A stretch of DNA of 29,768 nucleotides from a bacterium (GCA_004560375.1 SFVC01000027.1:1-29768), one strand, 5' to 3'; shown: positions 1 to 8,042, counted from the stretch's first letter. Translations and numbers: made by a program. The notes: generated from the sequence alone by a model not told the origin.

Positions 1-78
1 TTTGGACAGGCCCTTTGAGATACTATGATTTATCGTGAAAAAGCCAGAAAATTTCCCGACAGAATTCCTTCAGCGATA

Positions 79-107
79 TTGACAAGCGCTGGAAAAACCC
101 GTATGAT
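79..107 (+). promoter_or_regulatory. Promoter of the lsr operon
   Basis: A consensus -35 TTGACA (79-84), a 17-base spacer and -10 TATGAT (102-107) lie about 70 bases before lsrA. An imperfect dyad, CAGCG (71-75) and CGCTG (87-91), straddles the -35 box and could be an operator for a repressor of the LsrR type. No regulator gene is inside the window. A second, weaker TATGAT lies at 24-29. Confidence 0.7.
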
Positions 108-179
108 AAGATAAACAGCCAAACAGCAAGCACTTCAGACATTTGTGCGCCACACACAGAAATGGGGGAGCGATTGGAT

Positions 180-1712
180 ATGGAAGCCAGGGAAAAGGCA
201 GGAACCCCTGCCCCGCTGCTGTCCGTACGGGGGGTTTATAAATCCTTTGGGCTGAACGCCGTTCTCAAGGGGATTGATCTGGATATCATGCCGGGGGAGG
301 TGCTGGCGCTCATCGGCGGCAACGGCGCGGGTAAATCCACCTTGATGAAAATCATCATGGGCATCTATAGCCATGACCAGGGGCAGCTCTCCATCAACGG
401 TCAGGCGGCGGCGCTTAACCGGCCCTCCGACGCGCTGGCCCAGGGTATATACATGGTGCCCCAGGAGCCGCTGCTCTTTCCCAATATGACGGTAGAGGAG
501 AACATTACCATCGGCTTTGACAGGGGCAAGGCGGAGCTGCATCGGGAATTGGTGGACACCATGGCGGATATCGGCTGGAACCTGGATCTGAACCGGAAGG
601 CCGGCAGCCTGTCCATTGCCGAGCAGCAACTGGTGGAGATTCTGCGGGGCATCCTGCGCCACGCCCGGCTGCTCATCCTGGACGAACCCACCTCAGCCCT
701 CACCTTTGACGAGGTGAAAAGCCTCTTCCGCGTGGTACGGGATCTGCGGGAAAAAGGCATCGGCATCATCTACATCACCCACCGTCTGGCGGAAGTGTTT
801 GAGATTGCCACCCATGTGGCGATTATGCGGGACGGCGCCATCACCATCCATGGCCCGGTGGAGGACTTCACACGGGAGGATCTGGTGAAGGGCCTGCTCC
901 CCCCGGGCGCTGAGAGCGGCGGGCACAGCCAGGCGGTGGAAATGTCCAGCGTAGACTACTCGGCCCAGCCTGTGCTGGAGCTGGAGCACTTCAGCGGCTA
1001 CGGCTTTTCGGACGTCAGCCTGAAGGTCTGGCCTGGGGAGATCCTGGGCGTGGCCGGCGTGGTGGGCGCGGGGCGCACCGAGATGGTTACCACCATTTTC
1101 GGCATGGACAAGGTGCTGGGAGGGCGGGTGCTCCTCAACGGCAGCGATATCACCGGCAAAAAGACCAGGCAGGTCATCGCGGCGGGGCTGAATTACGTGC
1201 CGGAGGATCGGCACCTCAACGGCCTGTTCAAGATCTGTGACGTAGGGGTCAACACAACCAGCGCCAGTTTGTTCGGCGGGGCCTTGGGCAGGGTGTTCCT
1301 CAACCGGCGGGCGGAATACGATATCACCGAAAAATACGTGAAGAACTTCCGCACCAAGATCACCGGCCACGACCAGCTGACGGGCAGCCTGTCCGGCGGC
1401 AACCAGCAGAAGATCGTCATCGGCCGGTCCCTGGCCACCAGTCCGGCCCTGGTGATTCTGGACGAACCCACCCGGGGCATTGACGCCGCCGCCCGCGGCG
1501 ATGTGTACCACATCATCCACCAGCTCCGGGAGCAGGGGCTGTCCATCCTGCTCATCTCCAGCGACATGGAGGAGCTGGAGGAACTGGCCGACCGGGTGGT
1601 GACCATGTACCAGGGCCGCATCAACGGGTCGTTCCAAGGCGCGGACATCAACCAGGATAATCTCACGGCCGCCGCCTTTGGCATCGTAGAACGGGAGGCG
1701 AAAGAGGCATGA
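180..1712 (+). CDS. lsrA: AI-2 import ABC transporter, ATP-binding protein LsrA
   Basis: Double-ABC ATPase of the sugar/AI-2 importer type, 510 residues, powering uptake of autoinducer-2 from the cytoplasmic face of the membrane. The first half carries a Walker A with GGNGAGKST (about residues 45-53), an LSIAEQQ signature-like segment and Walker B LLILDEPTSAL (about 164). The second half has the degenerate first nucleotide site typical of this family (VVGAGRTE), a full signature LSGGNQQK (about 403) and Walker B LVILDEPTRGID. The ATG at 180 was chosen because GGGGGAG lies about 10 bases before it; the in-frame ATG at 162 lacks a ribosome binding site. The stop overlaps the lsrC start by four bases (ATGA), so the two are translationally coupled. 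Ribose or rhamnose ATPases are close relatives; the neighbouring LsrB and LsrF decide for AI-2. Confidence 0.9.
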   Translation: MEAREKAGTPAPLLSVRGVYKSFGLNAVLKGIDLDIMPGEVLALIGGNGAGKSTLMKIIMGIYSHDQGQLSINGQAAALNRPSDALAQGIYMVPQEPLLFPNMTVEENITIGFDRGKAELHRELVDTMADIGWNLDLNRKAGSLSIAEQQLVEILRGILRHARLLILDEPTSALTFDEVKSLFRVVRDLREKGIGIIYITHRLAEVFEIATHVAIMRDGAITIHGPVEDFTREDLVKGLLPPGAESGGHSQAVEMSSVDYSAQPVLELEHFSGYGFSDVSLKVWPGEILGVAGVVGAGRTEMVTTIFGMDKVLGGRVLLNGSDITGKKTRQVIAAGLNYVPEDRHLNGLFKICDVGVNTTSASLFGGALGRVFLNRRAEYDITEKYVKNFRTKITGHDQLTGSLSGGNQQKIVIGRSLATSPALVILDEPTRGIDAAARGDVYHIIHQLREQGLSILLISSDMEELEELADRVVTMYQGRINGSFQGADINQDNLTAAAFGIVEREAKEA

Positions 1713-2728
1713 GCGCGGTAAAAAAACTTTTAAAGGCCAGGGAGCTGACCAGCTTCCTCTTTCTGGTGGCCCTGTTCGTCATCGTGGGCATCATCAACCC
1801 GGCCTTCCTGACGCTGGACAATATCAGCGCCTGCTTCAACTCCTCGGTGGTGTACACCCTCATCGCCGTGGGCATGGCCTTCGCCATCTTCATCGGGGAA
1901 ATCGACGTGTCCGTGGGTTCCACCATGGGCCTGTCCGCCGCCGTGGCGGGCACCATGATTCAGAATGGCTCCAACTGGTTCCTGGCTTTCCTCGTCGCCA
2001 TCCTCATCGGGATCGTGGTGGGCCTCATCAACGGCTGGGGCGTGGCCGTCATGAAGATTCCCTCCCTCATTTTCACCTTGGGCACCAACGGCATCCTCCG
2101 GGGGCTGATGTACTTACAGGTGGGGGTGGAGCAGGTCAACAGCCTGCCCAAGGAGTTCAAGGACATCTCCTCCATGACCCTCGTCGGCAGCTTCACCATC
2201 TACTACTGCTGCGCGGTGGTTCTCACCGTGGGCATCCACTTCCTGCTCACCCGCACCAAGCGGGGGCGCTACTTTATCGCCGTGGGCGACAACGCCGGCG
2301 GCGCGGAGCTGGTGGGCATCCCCGCCACCCGCACCAAGGTGACGGCGTACCTGATCTGCGGCGTGCTCAGCGCCGTGGCGGGCATCATCTTTGCCAGCCG
2401 TATCGGCATCGTCACCTCCCTCAGCGGCAACGGCTATGAGATGAAAGCGGTGGCGGCCTGCGTGCTGGGCGGCATCAGCCTGTCCGGCGGCGTGGGATCG
2501 GTGATCGGAGCCGGCATCGGCGCGGTCATCATGGCCTCCATCAGCTATCTGCTGGTGTTCATGAAGTTCTCCTCCAACTACGACAACGCCATCACCGGCG
2601 TGATCCTCATCACCATTGTGGTTGTGGACGCGCTGATGCAGCACAGGGCCGCGGTAAACAACCGCCACGCCCGTCTGGCCGCCCGCACCTCGGCGGTCCC
2701 CGGTGGAAAGGAGGGCCAGGACTCATGA
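1709..2728 (+). CDS. lsrC: AI-2 import ABC transporter, permease LsrC
   Basis: Membrane permease of 339 residues from the BPD_transp_2 (ribose/AI-2 type) family. It is strongly hydrophobic with roughly eight to ten membrane segments. It carries the family hallmarks near the N-terminus (GEIDVSVGS, the loop described for the ribose permease RbsC as 'GgIDLSvGs') and the C-terminal coupling region around VGDNAGGAELVGI and VLGGISLSGGVGSV. It should pair with LsrD to form the transmembrane pore on which LsrA docks. Both ends overlap neighbours by four bases (ATGA), so lsrA, lsrC and lsrD form one coupled unit. The C-terminal about 25 residues are hydrophilic and basic. Assignment as LsrC rather than LsrD rests on gene order. 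Confidence 0.85.
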   Translation: MSAVKKLLKARELTSFLFLVALFVIVGIINPAFLTLDNISACFNSSVVYTLIAVGMAFAIFIGEIDVSVGSTMGLSAAVAGTMIQNGSNWFLAFLVAILIGIVVGLINGWGVAVMKIPSLIFTLGTNGILRGLMYLQVGVEQVNSLPKEFKDISSMTLVGSFTIYYCCAVVLTVGIHFLLTRTKRGRYFIAVGDNAGGAELVGIPATRTKVTAYLICGVLSAVAGIIFASRIGIVTSLSGNGYEMKAVAACVLGGISLSGGVGSVIGAGIGAVIMASISYLLVFMKFSSNYDNAITGVILITIVVVDALMQHRAAVNNRHARLAARTSAVPGGKEGQDS

Positions 2729-3792
2729 GCGATACAACCCGGAAGCTGGGCGGGCAGGGCGGCCTGCGCCGTCTGTGGAGCGGCCCGAATTTCCGCTGGA
2801 ACGTATTCCTGCTGGTTCTGTTGGCCGTGGAATGCACGGTGTTTGGCGCGGCCAACCCCAAGTTTCTCTCCCTGACCCGGATCTTTACTTCGGCAAACAG
2901 TGATCTGCCTATTTGGTATATCTCCATCTTTGTCACCTTTGTCATGATCACCGGCGGCATTGACATCCAGTCCTGTTCCATCGTTGGCCTCACCTCCATC
3001 ATCATCGGTGTGGCCTGGCAGGACTTCGGCCTGAACATCTGGGCGGCGGTGCTGCTGGCCGTGGTGGTATCCGTGGGGTGCGGGGCCCTCAGCGGCTTCT
3101 TTGTGGCCTACTGCAGGGTACAGGCCATGGTGGTTACCCTGGGCGGCAGCTTCCTTTATTCGGGGCTGGGCCTGCTGGTATCAACCTTGTCCAGTACCGA
3201 GGCGTACAAGGGGATCAGCGGCTTCCCCGACAGCTTCAAGGCGCTGACAAAAATCAAGCTGTTTGACCTGATTCCCCTGCAGATCGTGATCTTCCTGCTG
3301 TTGCTGCTGGCGGCGTATTTGCTGCTCCATCGGAGCAAGTACGGGCGAAAGATCTTCTTAGTGGGGGTCAACCCCTGTGCGGCGGAGTATTCCGGCGTGA
3401 ACAGCCGCCGGGTGATCATGTCCACCTATATGCTCACCGGGCTGGCCGCGGGCATCACTGGGGTAATCATGACCTCCCAGCTGGGCACGGCCAAGTCCGA
3501 TCTGGGCGGCAACTTCACCATGACCATCATCACCGTGTGTGTGCTGGGCGGCACGCTGTCCACCGGCGGCAAGGGCAGCGCCATCGGCACCGCGCTGGCG
3601 GCCATTGCCATCACGCTGATGCGCTTCGGTATGCCCCTGTGCTTCGGCATCAACAAGCAGTATCTGGATATCCCCATCGGCGTGCTGCTGGTGGTGGTTG
3701 TGGTGGGCCGGGCCATCGCCGGAAACCCCACCGTGATTGGCTGGCTCGGAAAGCTGCGCGGCGGCGGGAAGGTACGCCGGGCAAAAGCGTGA
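2725..3792 (+). CDS. lsrD: AI-2 import ABC transporter, permease LsrD
   Basis: Second permease subunit, 355 residues, of the same BPD_transp_2 family as the gene before it, with which it should form a heterodimeric channel. The loop GGIDIQSCSIVGL matches the GGIDLS-type family loop. VLGGTLSTGGKGSAIGT near residue 275 matches the C-terminal family region. The N-terminal about 25 residues are hydrophilic and cytoplasmic. It begins inside the lsrC stop (ATGA overlap). A 58-base gap follows before lsrB and contains a hairpin (3798-3827), so lsrB is expressed from the same transcript but may be processed separately. Confidence 0.85.
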   Translation: MSDTTRKLGGQGGLRRLWSGPNFRWNVFLLVLLAVECTVFGAANPKFLSLTRIFTSANSDLPIWYISIFVTFVMITGGIDIQSCSIVGLTSIIIGVAWQDFGLNIWAAVLLAVVVSVGCGALSGFFVAYCRVQAMVVTLGGSFLYSGLGLLVSTLSSTEAYKGISGFPDSFKALTKIKLFDLIPLQIVIFLLLLLAAYLLLHRSKYGRKIFLVGVNPCAAEYSGVNSRRVIMSTYMLTGLAAGITGVIMTSQLGTAKSDLGGNFTMTIITVCVLGGTLSTGGKGSAIGTALAAIAITLMRFGMPLCFGINKQYLDIPIGVLLVVVVVGRAIAGNPTVIGWLGKLRGGGKVRRAKA

Positions 3793-3797
3793 CCATG

Positions 3798-3827
3798 TAT
3801 ATTCCGGGGCGTCAACCCCTGAATATA
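3798..3827 (+). promoter_or_regulatory. Intercistronic hairpin before lsrB
   Basis: TATATTC-C-GGGG (3798-3809) and CCCC-T-GAATATA (3816-3827) form a 12-position stem with a single C/T mismatch around the loop CGTCAA. There is no T tract, so it is unlikely to terminate transcription. It sits just upstream of the lsrB ribosome binding site (ATGGAGG, 3837-3843) and could protect the 5' end of a processed lsrB message. Confidence 0.6.
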
Positions 3828-3850
3828 AAATATTAATGGAGGTATGAACC

Positions 3851-5011
3851 ATGAAACTGAAAAGACTTGCAGCACTGCTCCTGGCGCTCAGCATGATGTT
3901 CGCCCTGGCGGCCTGCGGCAACAACGCCGCCGGCACGTCCAACCCGCCCGAGCAGCAGAGCAACGCCCCCGCGGAGCAGAACACGGACAAGGTTACGGCC
4001 CCTGAGGGCGGCGACAGCCCCGTTGCGGGCAAGACCGTGGCCTACATCCCCAAGCTGACCGGCAACGCCTTCTTTGAGGCGGCCAACGTGGGCGCCCAGA
4101 AGTACGCCGCCGAGTGGGGCATGACCGTGGACTACATGGGCTCCCCCAACGCCACCGCCGCTGACCAGGTGGCCGTTATCAACGACGCCGTCGCCAAGGG
4201 CGTGGACGCCATCTGCATCTCCGCCGTTGATGCCGCCGGCGTGTCCGACGCGCTGAAGGCCGCCAGCGAGGCGGGCATCGCCATCTCCACCTGGGACTCC
4301 GACGCCAACCCCGAGGATCGCGCGCTGATCGTCTCCCAGGGCACCCCCGAGGTGCTGGGCCAGATGCTGGTGGATCTGTCCATCGCCGGCCTGAAGGACC
4401 GGGGCGTGGATCCCGAGAAGGACACCGTGAAGTACGCCTGGCACTACTCCCAGGCCACCGTGACCGACCAGAACTCCTGGCAGGTTGCCGCTGAGGCCAT
4501 CATCAAGGAGAAGTACCCCAACTGGGAGAATGTCCATCCCGACAACTACTACTCCGAGCAGGACGCCGAGAAGTCCGTCACCATCGGCGAGGCCGTCCTG
4601 GCTGACAACCCCGACATCGACCTGATCATCTGCAACGACTCCACCGCCCTGCCCGGCCAGCTCCAGGCCGCCGAGAACAAGGGCCTGACCAAGGCCGACG
4701 TGACCATCACCGGCTTTGCCACCCCCAACGCCATCAAGGAGTACTGCAACAACGGCACTCTGTATAACTGGGGCCTGTGGGACTGCGGCATTCAGGGCGC
4801 CATGGCCTGCTATGTGTCCGCCTACATTGCCGCTGGCAACAACGTGAAGGTGGGCGACGTCATCGACATCCCCGGCATCGGCCAGTGCGAGGTGCTCCCC
4901 AATGAGAGCATTGCCGCCGGCGCCCCCACTGCCGATGTGAACAACGGCGTGGTGCTCCTCCCCGAGCGCGTCATCTTCACCTCGGAGAACATGAACGATT
5001 ACAACTTCTGA
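3851..5011 (+). CDS. lsrB: AI-2-binding lipoprotein LsrB
   Basis: Substrate-binding lipoprotein of 386 residues that would capture AI-2 outside the membrane and hand it to LsrC/LsrD. A signal peptide ends in a lipobox LAAC with Cys22, then comes a Pro/Asn/Glu-rich linker to about residue 58 and the periplasmic-binding fold. Segments shared with E. coli LsrB from memory include IPKLTG, TWDSD, TVTDQN, GFATPN, GLWD and the C-terminal VVLLPERVIF. Five of the six AI-2-contacting residues described for Salmonella/E. coli LsrB (Lys35, Asp116, Asp166, Gln167, Pro220) have equivalents here. The sixth, Ala222, appears to be Gln in TALPGQ. The gene uses a very restricted, GC-ending codon set, consistent with high expression. 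It is flanked by hairpins on both sides. Confidence 0.9.
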   Translation: MKLKRLAALLLALSMMFALAACGNNAAGTSNPPEQQSNAPAEQNTDKVTAPEGGDSPVAGKTVAYIPKLTGNAFFEAANVGAQKYAAEWGMTVDYMGSPNATAADQVAVINDAVAKGVDAICISAVDAAGVSDALKAASEAGIAISTWDSDANPEDRALIVSQGTPEVLGQMLVDLSIAGLKDRGVDPEKDTVKYAWHYSQATVTDQNSWQVAAEAIIKEKYPNWENVHPDNYYSEQDAEKSVTIGEAVLADNPDIDLIICNDSTALPGQLQAAENKGLTKADVTITGFATPNAIKEYCNNGTLYNWGLWDCGIQGAMACYVSAYIAAGNNVKVGDVIDIPGIGQCEVLPNESIAAGAPTADVNNGVVLLPERVIFTSENMNDYNF

Positions 5012-5056
5012 TTCCAGCTACCCGCTTTTCACCGGGCCCGCAGGGGCCTGTGACGG

Positions 5057-5126
5057 GCGGAGCGGGGCAAAAGCCCCGCTCCGCTTCCAAAGGGGCGCCC
5101 GCTTAGCGGCGCCTTTTTGGAAGCGG
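5057..5126 (+). terminator. Tandem hairpins between lsrB and lsrF
   Basis: The first hairpin is a perfect 12-bp inverted repeat (5057-5068 with 5073-5084) closed by AAAA. The second begins within the last four bases of the first: CCGCTTCCAAA (5081-5091) pairs with TTTGGAAGCGG (5116-5126), enclosing a GC-rich inner stem and a TTTTT run (5114-5118). The arrangement can act as a partial terminator or as an RNA 3' stabiliser, letting lsrB messages outnumber lsrF messages. Because CCGC (5081-5084) belongs to both stems, the two cannot both form completely. Confidence 0.65.
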
Positions 5127-5203
5127 ATAGCAAGGGCCTGGCCGACGCGTCAAGCCGTCCTTGCCGCTGACCAATTTACTGAATATTAAGGAGGACACGT
5201 ACT

Positions 5204-6085
5204 ATGGCTGATTTGGAAGGACTGAAGGTTTCCAAGGATTATCAGGTAGAGGTTCCCTTCGGTAATCAGAAGGGCTTTTACCTCAAGGGCATCAATAGCT
5301 TGGACTGGGGCATGAAGAAGCACATGGCCAACATCTTTAACCCCGAGAGCGGCAACACCGTCATGTTCGCTTTTGACCACGGCTACTTCATGGGTTCTAC
5401 CGCCGGACTGGAACGGCTGGATCTGCTGCTGCCCCAGCTGGCCCCCTATGTGGACTGCTTCATGGGCACCCGGGGCGCCATCCGCACCTGCGTCCCCCCT
5501 GAGATGGTAAAGAGCGTGGCCCTGCGGGTGAGCTCCGGCTCCTCTATGCTCCAGGATGATCTGAGTCACGAGGTGATTGCGGTGGACATCGAGGATTCCA
5601 TCCGCATGAATGCCGACTGCATGGCGGTGCAGACCTTCATCGGGGCGGACGGCCAGCTGTCCAGCCTGGACAATCTGAACCAGGTTATCAACGCCGGTAT
5701 GCGCTACTCCATCCCCACGATGGGTGTGTGCGCCGTGGGCAAGGACATGGCCCGCACCGACAAGTTCTTCAAGCTGGCCACCCGGATCATCGCCGAGATG
5801 GGGGTGCAGCTTGTGAAGACCTATGACTGCGAGAATTTTGAGGAAGTGGTGGCGGCCTGCCCAGTGCCCATCGTGGTGGCGGGCGGCAAAAAGTTGTCCG
5901 AGCCGGACGCGCTGAAGCTGGCCTACGGCGTCATCCAGAAGGGCGCCCACGGCGTGGATATGGGCCGGAACATTTTCCAGAGCACCAACCCCGTAGCCAT
6001 GGCCCAGGCGGTGTCCATGATCGTCCATAAGGGAGCCACCGACAAGGAGGCCCTCGAGTTCTTCCAGGACGAGAGCCACAAGTAA
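5204..6085 (+). CDS. lsrF: 3-hydroxy-5-phosphonooxypentane-2,4-dione thiolase LsrF
   Basis: Class I aldolase-fold (DeoC/FbaB family) enzyme of 293 residues, against 291 in E. coli LsrF. It performs the last step of phospho-AI-2 breakdown, transferring an acetyl group from 3-hydroxy-5-phosphonooxypentane-2,4-dione to CoA. Segments recalled from E. coli LsrF are present: LDWGM, FNPESG, FAFDHGYF, GLER, TRGAIR, VPPEM, MPTMGV-like IPTMGV, GKDMAR, LATRIIAEMG, VAGGKKL and GVDMGRNIFQS. The Schiff-base lysine is probably in LVKTYDC. The start has a strong AAGGAGG site ten bases before it. The gene lies 192 bases after lsrB and ends 17 bases before a terminator. LsrG and LsrK are not in the window. Confidence 0.92.
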   Translation: MADLEGLKVSKDYQVEVPFGNQKGFYLKGINSLDWGMKKHMANIFNPESGNTVMFAFDHGYFMGSTAGLERLDLLLPQLAPYVDCFMGTRGAIRTCVPPEMVKSVALRVSSGSSMLQDDLSHEVIAVDIEDSIRMNADCMAVQTFIGADGQLSSLDNLNQVINAGMRYSIPTMGVCAVGKDMARTDKFFKLATRIIAEMGVQLVKTYDCENFEEVVAACPVPIVVAGGKKLSEPDALKLAYGVIQKGAHGVDMGRNIFQSTNPVAMAQAVSMIVHKGATDKEALEFFQDESHK

Positions 6086-6101
6086 GCGAACAGCCGCAGC
6101 A

Positions 6102-6135
6102 GAGGGGGAAGGACGACTGCCTTTCCCCCTTTTTG
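6102..6135 (+). terminator. Terminator after lsrF
   Basis: GGGGGAAGG (6104-6112) pairs with CCTTTCCCCC (6120-6129) with one bulged base, followed by TTTTT. It sits 17 bases after the lsrF stop and should end most lsr transcripts before the AEC permease. Confidence 0.8.
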
Positions 6136-6189
6136 CGGGCAATCCAGAGAGGGCTGCAGACAGCCCCCAATGAGGGAGGAGAGAGGCTT

Positions 6190-7116
6190 ATGGCGTTGCA
6201 AGTGATTCAGATGGTGCTGCCCATTGTGATCCTGCTGGGGCTGGGTATGCTGTGCCGCCGGAAGAACCTGTTCGATCAGAAGGGCCTGGCGGGGTTGAAA
6301 TCGGTGGTGGGGGACATTTGCCTGCCCGTGGTGCTGTTCAACGCGTTCTTTACCGCCCATTATTCAGCGGCGGTGGCGCTCACCTTCCTGCTGGTATACG
6401 CGGGCTTTGGCGCGGCTCTGGCGGCAGGGTTCGCGCTGCGGAAGCTGGCCGCCCCCCACGGGAAGTTTTTCCCCTTCCTGCTGGCCAGCGCCGAGGGAGG
6501 AATGCTGGGCTATGCCCTGTACGGTGTGCTGATGGGGGAGCAATCCGGGTTTGCCGCCGTGGATCTGGGGCAGACCGTATTTGCATATACGGCGTTCCTG
6601 GGCTTCCTGTCCCTCACTGATGGGCGCAAGCCCACGGCGGCCGGCCTGCTGAAGAACATGCTCACCAACAAGTGCTGCATCGGTATGGCCTTGGGCATCC
6701 TGCTGGGGGCGCTGGGGGTGGGCCAGTGGGTGCTGTCCGGCCCCGCCGCCGGGGTGGTGACCGGTGTCATCTCCATGATCACCGCGCCCACCAGCGCCCT
6801 GGTGCTGCTGGTGGTGGGGTATGAGCTGGATCTGGACAAATCCCTGTTGCGGCCCGTGGCGGTCACTGTGGTCTGCCGGCTGGCTGTGATGGCCCTGCTG
6901 CTGGCGGTGGTGAGCTTTGTCCTGTTCCGCCTGGTGCCCTATGACAAGGGGCTACAGATTGCGCTGATGATCCTATATGCCCTGCCCGCCCCCTTTATCA
7001 TCCCTTTGTTTGCCGATGTGGGCGAGGAGGGGAAATACATCTCCACCAGCCTGTCGGTGCACACGCTGTGTACCATCCTGCTGTTTGTGGCCATCGCAGC
7101 GTTCAGCTTGAACTAA
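6190..7116 (+). CDS. AEC-family transporter (auxin efflux carrier type)
   Basis: Integral membrane protein of 308 residues with about ten hydrophobic segments in the two-bundle arrangement of the AEC family. These bacterial proteins are thought to move small organic acids such as malate or malonate; the substrate here is unknown. Family-like features are the N-terminal GLGMLCRRKNLFDQKG, the central ITAPTSALVLLVVGYELD, and a C-terminal LPAPFIIPLFAD preceding the last membrane segment. The ATG at 6190 is preferred because GGGAGGAGAG lies just upstream; the reading frame is open back to a TTG at 6133 that falls in the terminator. It is co-directional with lsr but separated from it by a terminator, and no promoter was obvious, so it may be expressed by read-through. 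Confidence 0.8.
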   Translation: MALQVIQMVLPIVILLGLGMLCRRKNLFDQKGLAGLKSVVGDICLPVVLFNAFFTAHYSAAVALTFLLVYAGFGAALAAGFALRKLAAPHGKFFPFLLASAEGGMLGYALYGVLMGEQSGFAAVDLGQTVFAYTAFLGFLSLTDGRKPTAAGLLKNMLTNKCCIGMALGILLGALGVGQWVLSGPAAGVVTGVISMITAPTSALVLLVVGYELDLDKSLLRPVAVTVVCRLAVMALLLAVVSFVLFRLVPYDKGLQIALMILYALPAPFIIPLFADVGEEGKYISTSLSVHTLCTILLFVAIAAFSLN

Positions 7117-7348
7117 GATCTATCGTCCAAATTACTCCTGATACCAGCTCTGGAAGGCGCCGCGGCCACGCCCGGCTTCTTCGCCACCGCCCTGCCGCTG
7201 ATATGATTTGAATGGGTGAACTTCCGCCACCGCTCCAAAACGTTCGCCTCCTTCAAGCGACGTAACATACCATGCTTTGGGGCAAAAGTCGAGAGAACTA
7301 ATCTGAGGGAAGGCCCTTTTGCCATTTACAGCGGCGCAGGATCTGCAT
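7117..7348. other. Intergenic stretch with no recognised gene
   Basis: Between the AEC gene and the candidate leader RNA nothing coding was recognised. One inverted repeat is visible: GGCAAAAG (7281-7288) with CTTTTGCC (7316-7323), enclosing 27 bases. Short open frames exist on both strands here but have no ribosome binding site. Confidence 0.5.
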
Positions 7349-7540
7349 GGGGATACCGCTTGTATTCTGTGGCCTGGTGTGGTAAACTGCAAATGGAACG
7401 TGGTATCCCCCGTGCCGCAACGGATGCCGCCGGGATCGCCTTGTGGAAAGGGATGGACTGGGCCGCAATTACTACTGCCAGGCCTGCGCCGGTTTTTTTC
7501 CTGCGCCCTCCCGCGGCTGCGCCAGGCGCAGCGTCTGTTA
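7349..7540 (+). promoter_or_regulatory. Candidate structured leader RNA (possible riboswitch) before the DUF3842 gene
   Basis: A perfect 9-bp stem GGGGATACC (7349-7357) / GGTATCCCC (7402-7410) is followed by the small hairpin CCGT-GCCGCA-ACGG (7410-7423) and by GCCAGGCCTGC (7478-7488), then GCGCCGG and seven T (7493-7499). The segments CCGCAACGG and CCAGG..CCTGC are loosely reminiscent of conserved parts of cobalamin riboswitches, but the match is incomplete. CTGCGCC occurs three times (7484-7490, 7501-7507, 7517-7523) ahead of one complementary GGCGCAG (7525-7531), which allows mutually exclusive pairings as in an expression platform. A promoter-like TTGTAT-17-TAAACT (7360-7388) lies inside the outer stem and would be an alternative reading of the same bases. 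Confidence 0.4.
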
Positions 7541-7557
7541 AAAATGGAGTGATAGAT

Positions 7558-7992
7558 ATGAAGCAGCCACCCAACGTTCTGATCGTTGACGCCCAGGGCG
7601 GCGGGATCGGCCGCCAGCTGATCGCCGCCGTCCGGCAGGAGCTGCCCGGCGTCAGGATCCTGGCGGTGGGGGCCAACGGAACCGCCACCGCAGCCATGCT
7701 GAAGGCCGGCGCGGATCAGGGGGCCACCGGGGAAAACGCTGTGGTGACGGCCTGCCGCAAAGCGGATGTGATCCTGGGGCCCATTGGCATTGTCATCGCG
7801 GACGCCATGCTGGGGGAGATCACCGCCGCCATGGCCATAGCGGTGGCCCGGAGCGGCGCCAAACGGATCCTGATCCCCTTTGATCACTGTGACAATCTCA
7901 TCGTCGGGGTTCCGGAAACCAGCATGAAGCTGCTGATCAAGCAGGCGGTGGACGCGCTGCGGCAAGCCATAGAGGATCGCTCCTTGACATAG
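7558..7992 (+). CDS. DUF3842 family protein
   Basis: Small cytoplasmic protein of 144 residues that I recognise as the DUF3842 family, whose function is not known. The N-terminal VDAQGGGIGRQL looks like a glycine-rich nucleotide-binding loop of a Rossmann-like fold. Further conserved-looking blocks are GANGTATAAMLKAGAD, GATGENAVV, ADVILGPIGIVIADAMLGEITAAMA and KRILIPFDHC. The ATG at 7558 follows ATGGAGTG at a suitable distance; an open frame continues upstream to 7216 but that part overlaps the structured leader and is unlike protein. It is preceded by a candidate regulatory RNA. The promoter of the next operon overlaps its 3' end, so both units probably belong to one physiological programme. 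Confidence 0.85.
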   Translation: MKQPPNVLIVDAQGGGIGRQLIAAVRQELPGVRILAVGANGTATAAMLKAGADQGATGENAVVTACRKADVILGPIGIVIADAMLGEITAAMAIAVARSGAKRILIPFDHCDNLIVGVPETSMKLLIKQAVDALRQAIEDRSLT

Positions 7993-8012
7993 CGGCGATC
8001 TTCCTGTAAAAT
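7984..8012 (+). promoter_or_regulatory. Promoter of the ECF-MoxR-SLH operon
   Basis: TTGACA (7984-7989), a 17-base spacer and TAAAAT (8007-8012) form a near-consensus promoter overlapping the last codon and stop of the DUF3842 gene. The predicted start near 8019 gives a leader of about 170 bases before the ECF gene at 8188. Confidence 0.7.
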
Positions 8013-8042
8013 AAAACTACTGCGGCCCTCATGAAGGGGGCC

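Noticed and set aside
5160..5190. A separate promoter for lsrF (TTGCCG-17-TATTAA)
   Set aside because: Both boxes match poorly, and the -10 would almost touch the ribosome binding site.
7113..7325. A 70-codon - strand frame behind the AEC gene
   Set aside because: No ribosome binding site or family resemblance; the start lies in a hairpin arm. Too weak to call a gene.
7216..7557. N-terminal extension of the DUF3842 protein
   Set aside because: The upstream part overlaps the candidate leader structure, is unlike the family, and the ATG at 7558 has its own ribosome binding site and fits the family length.
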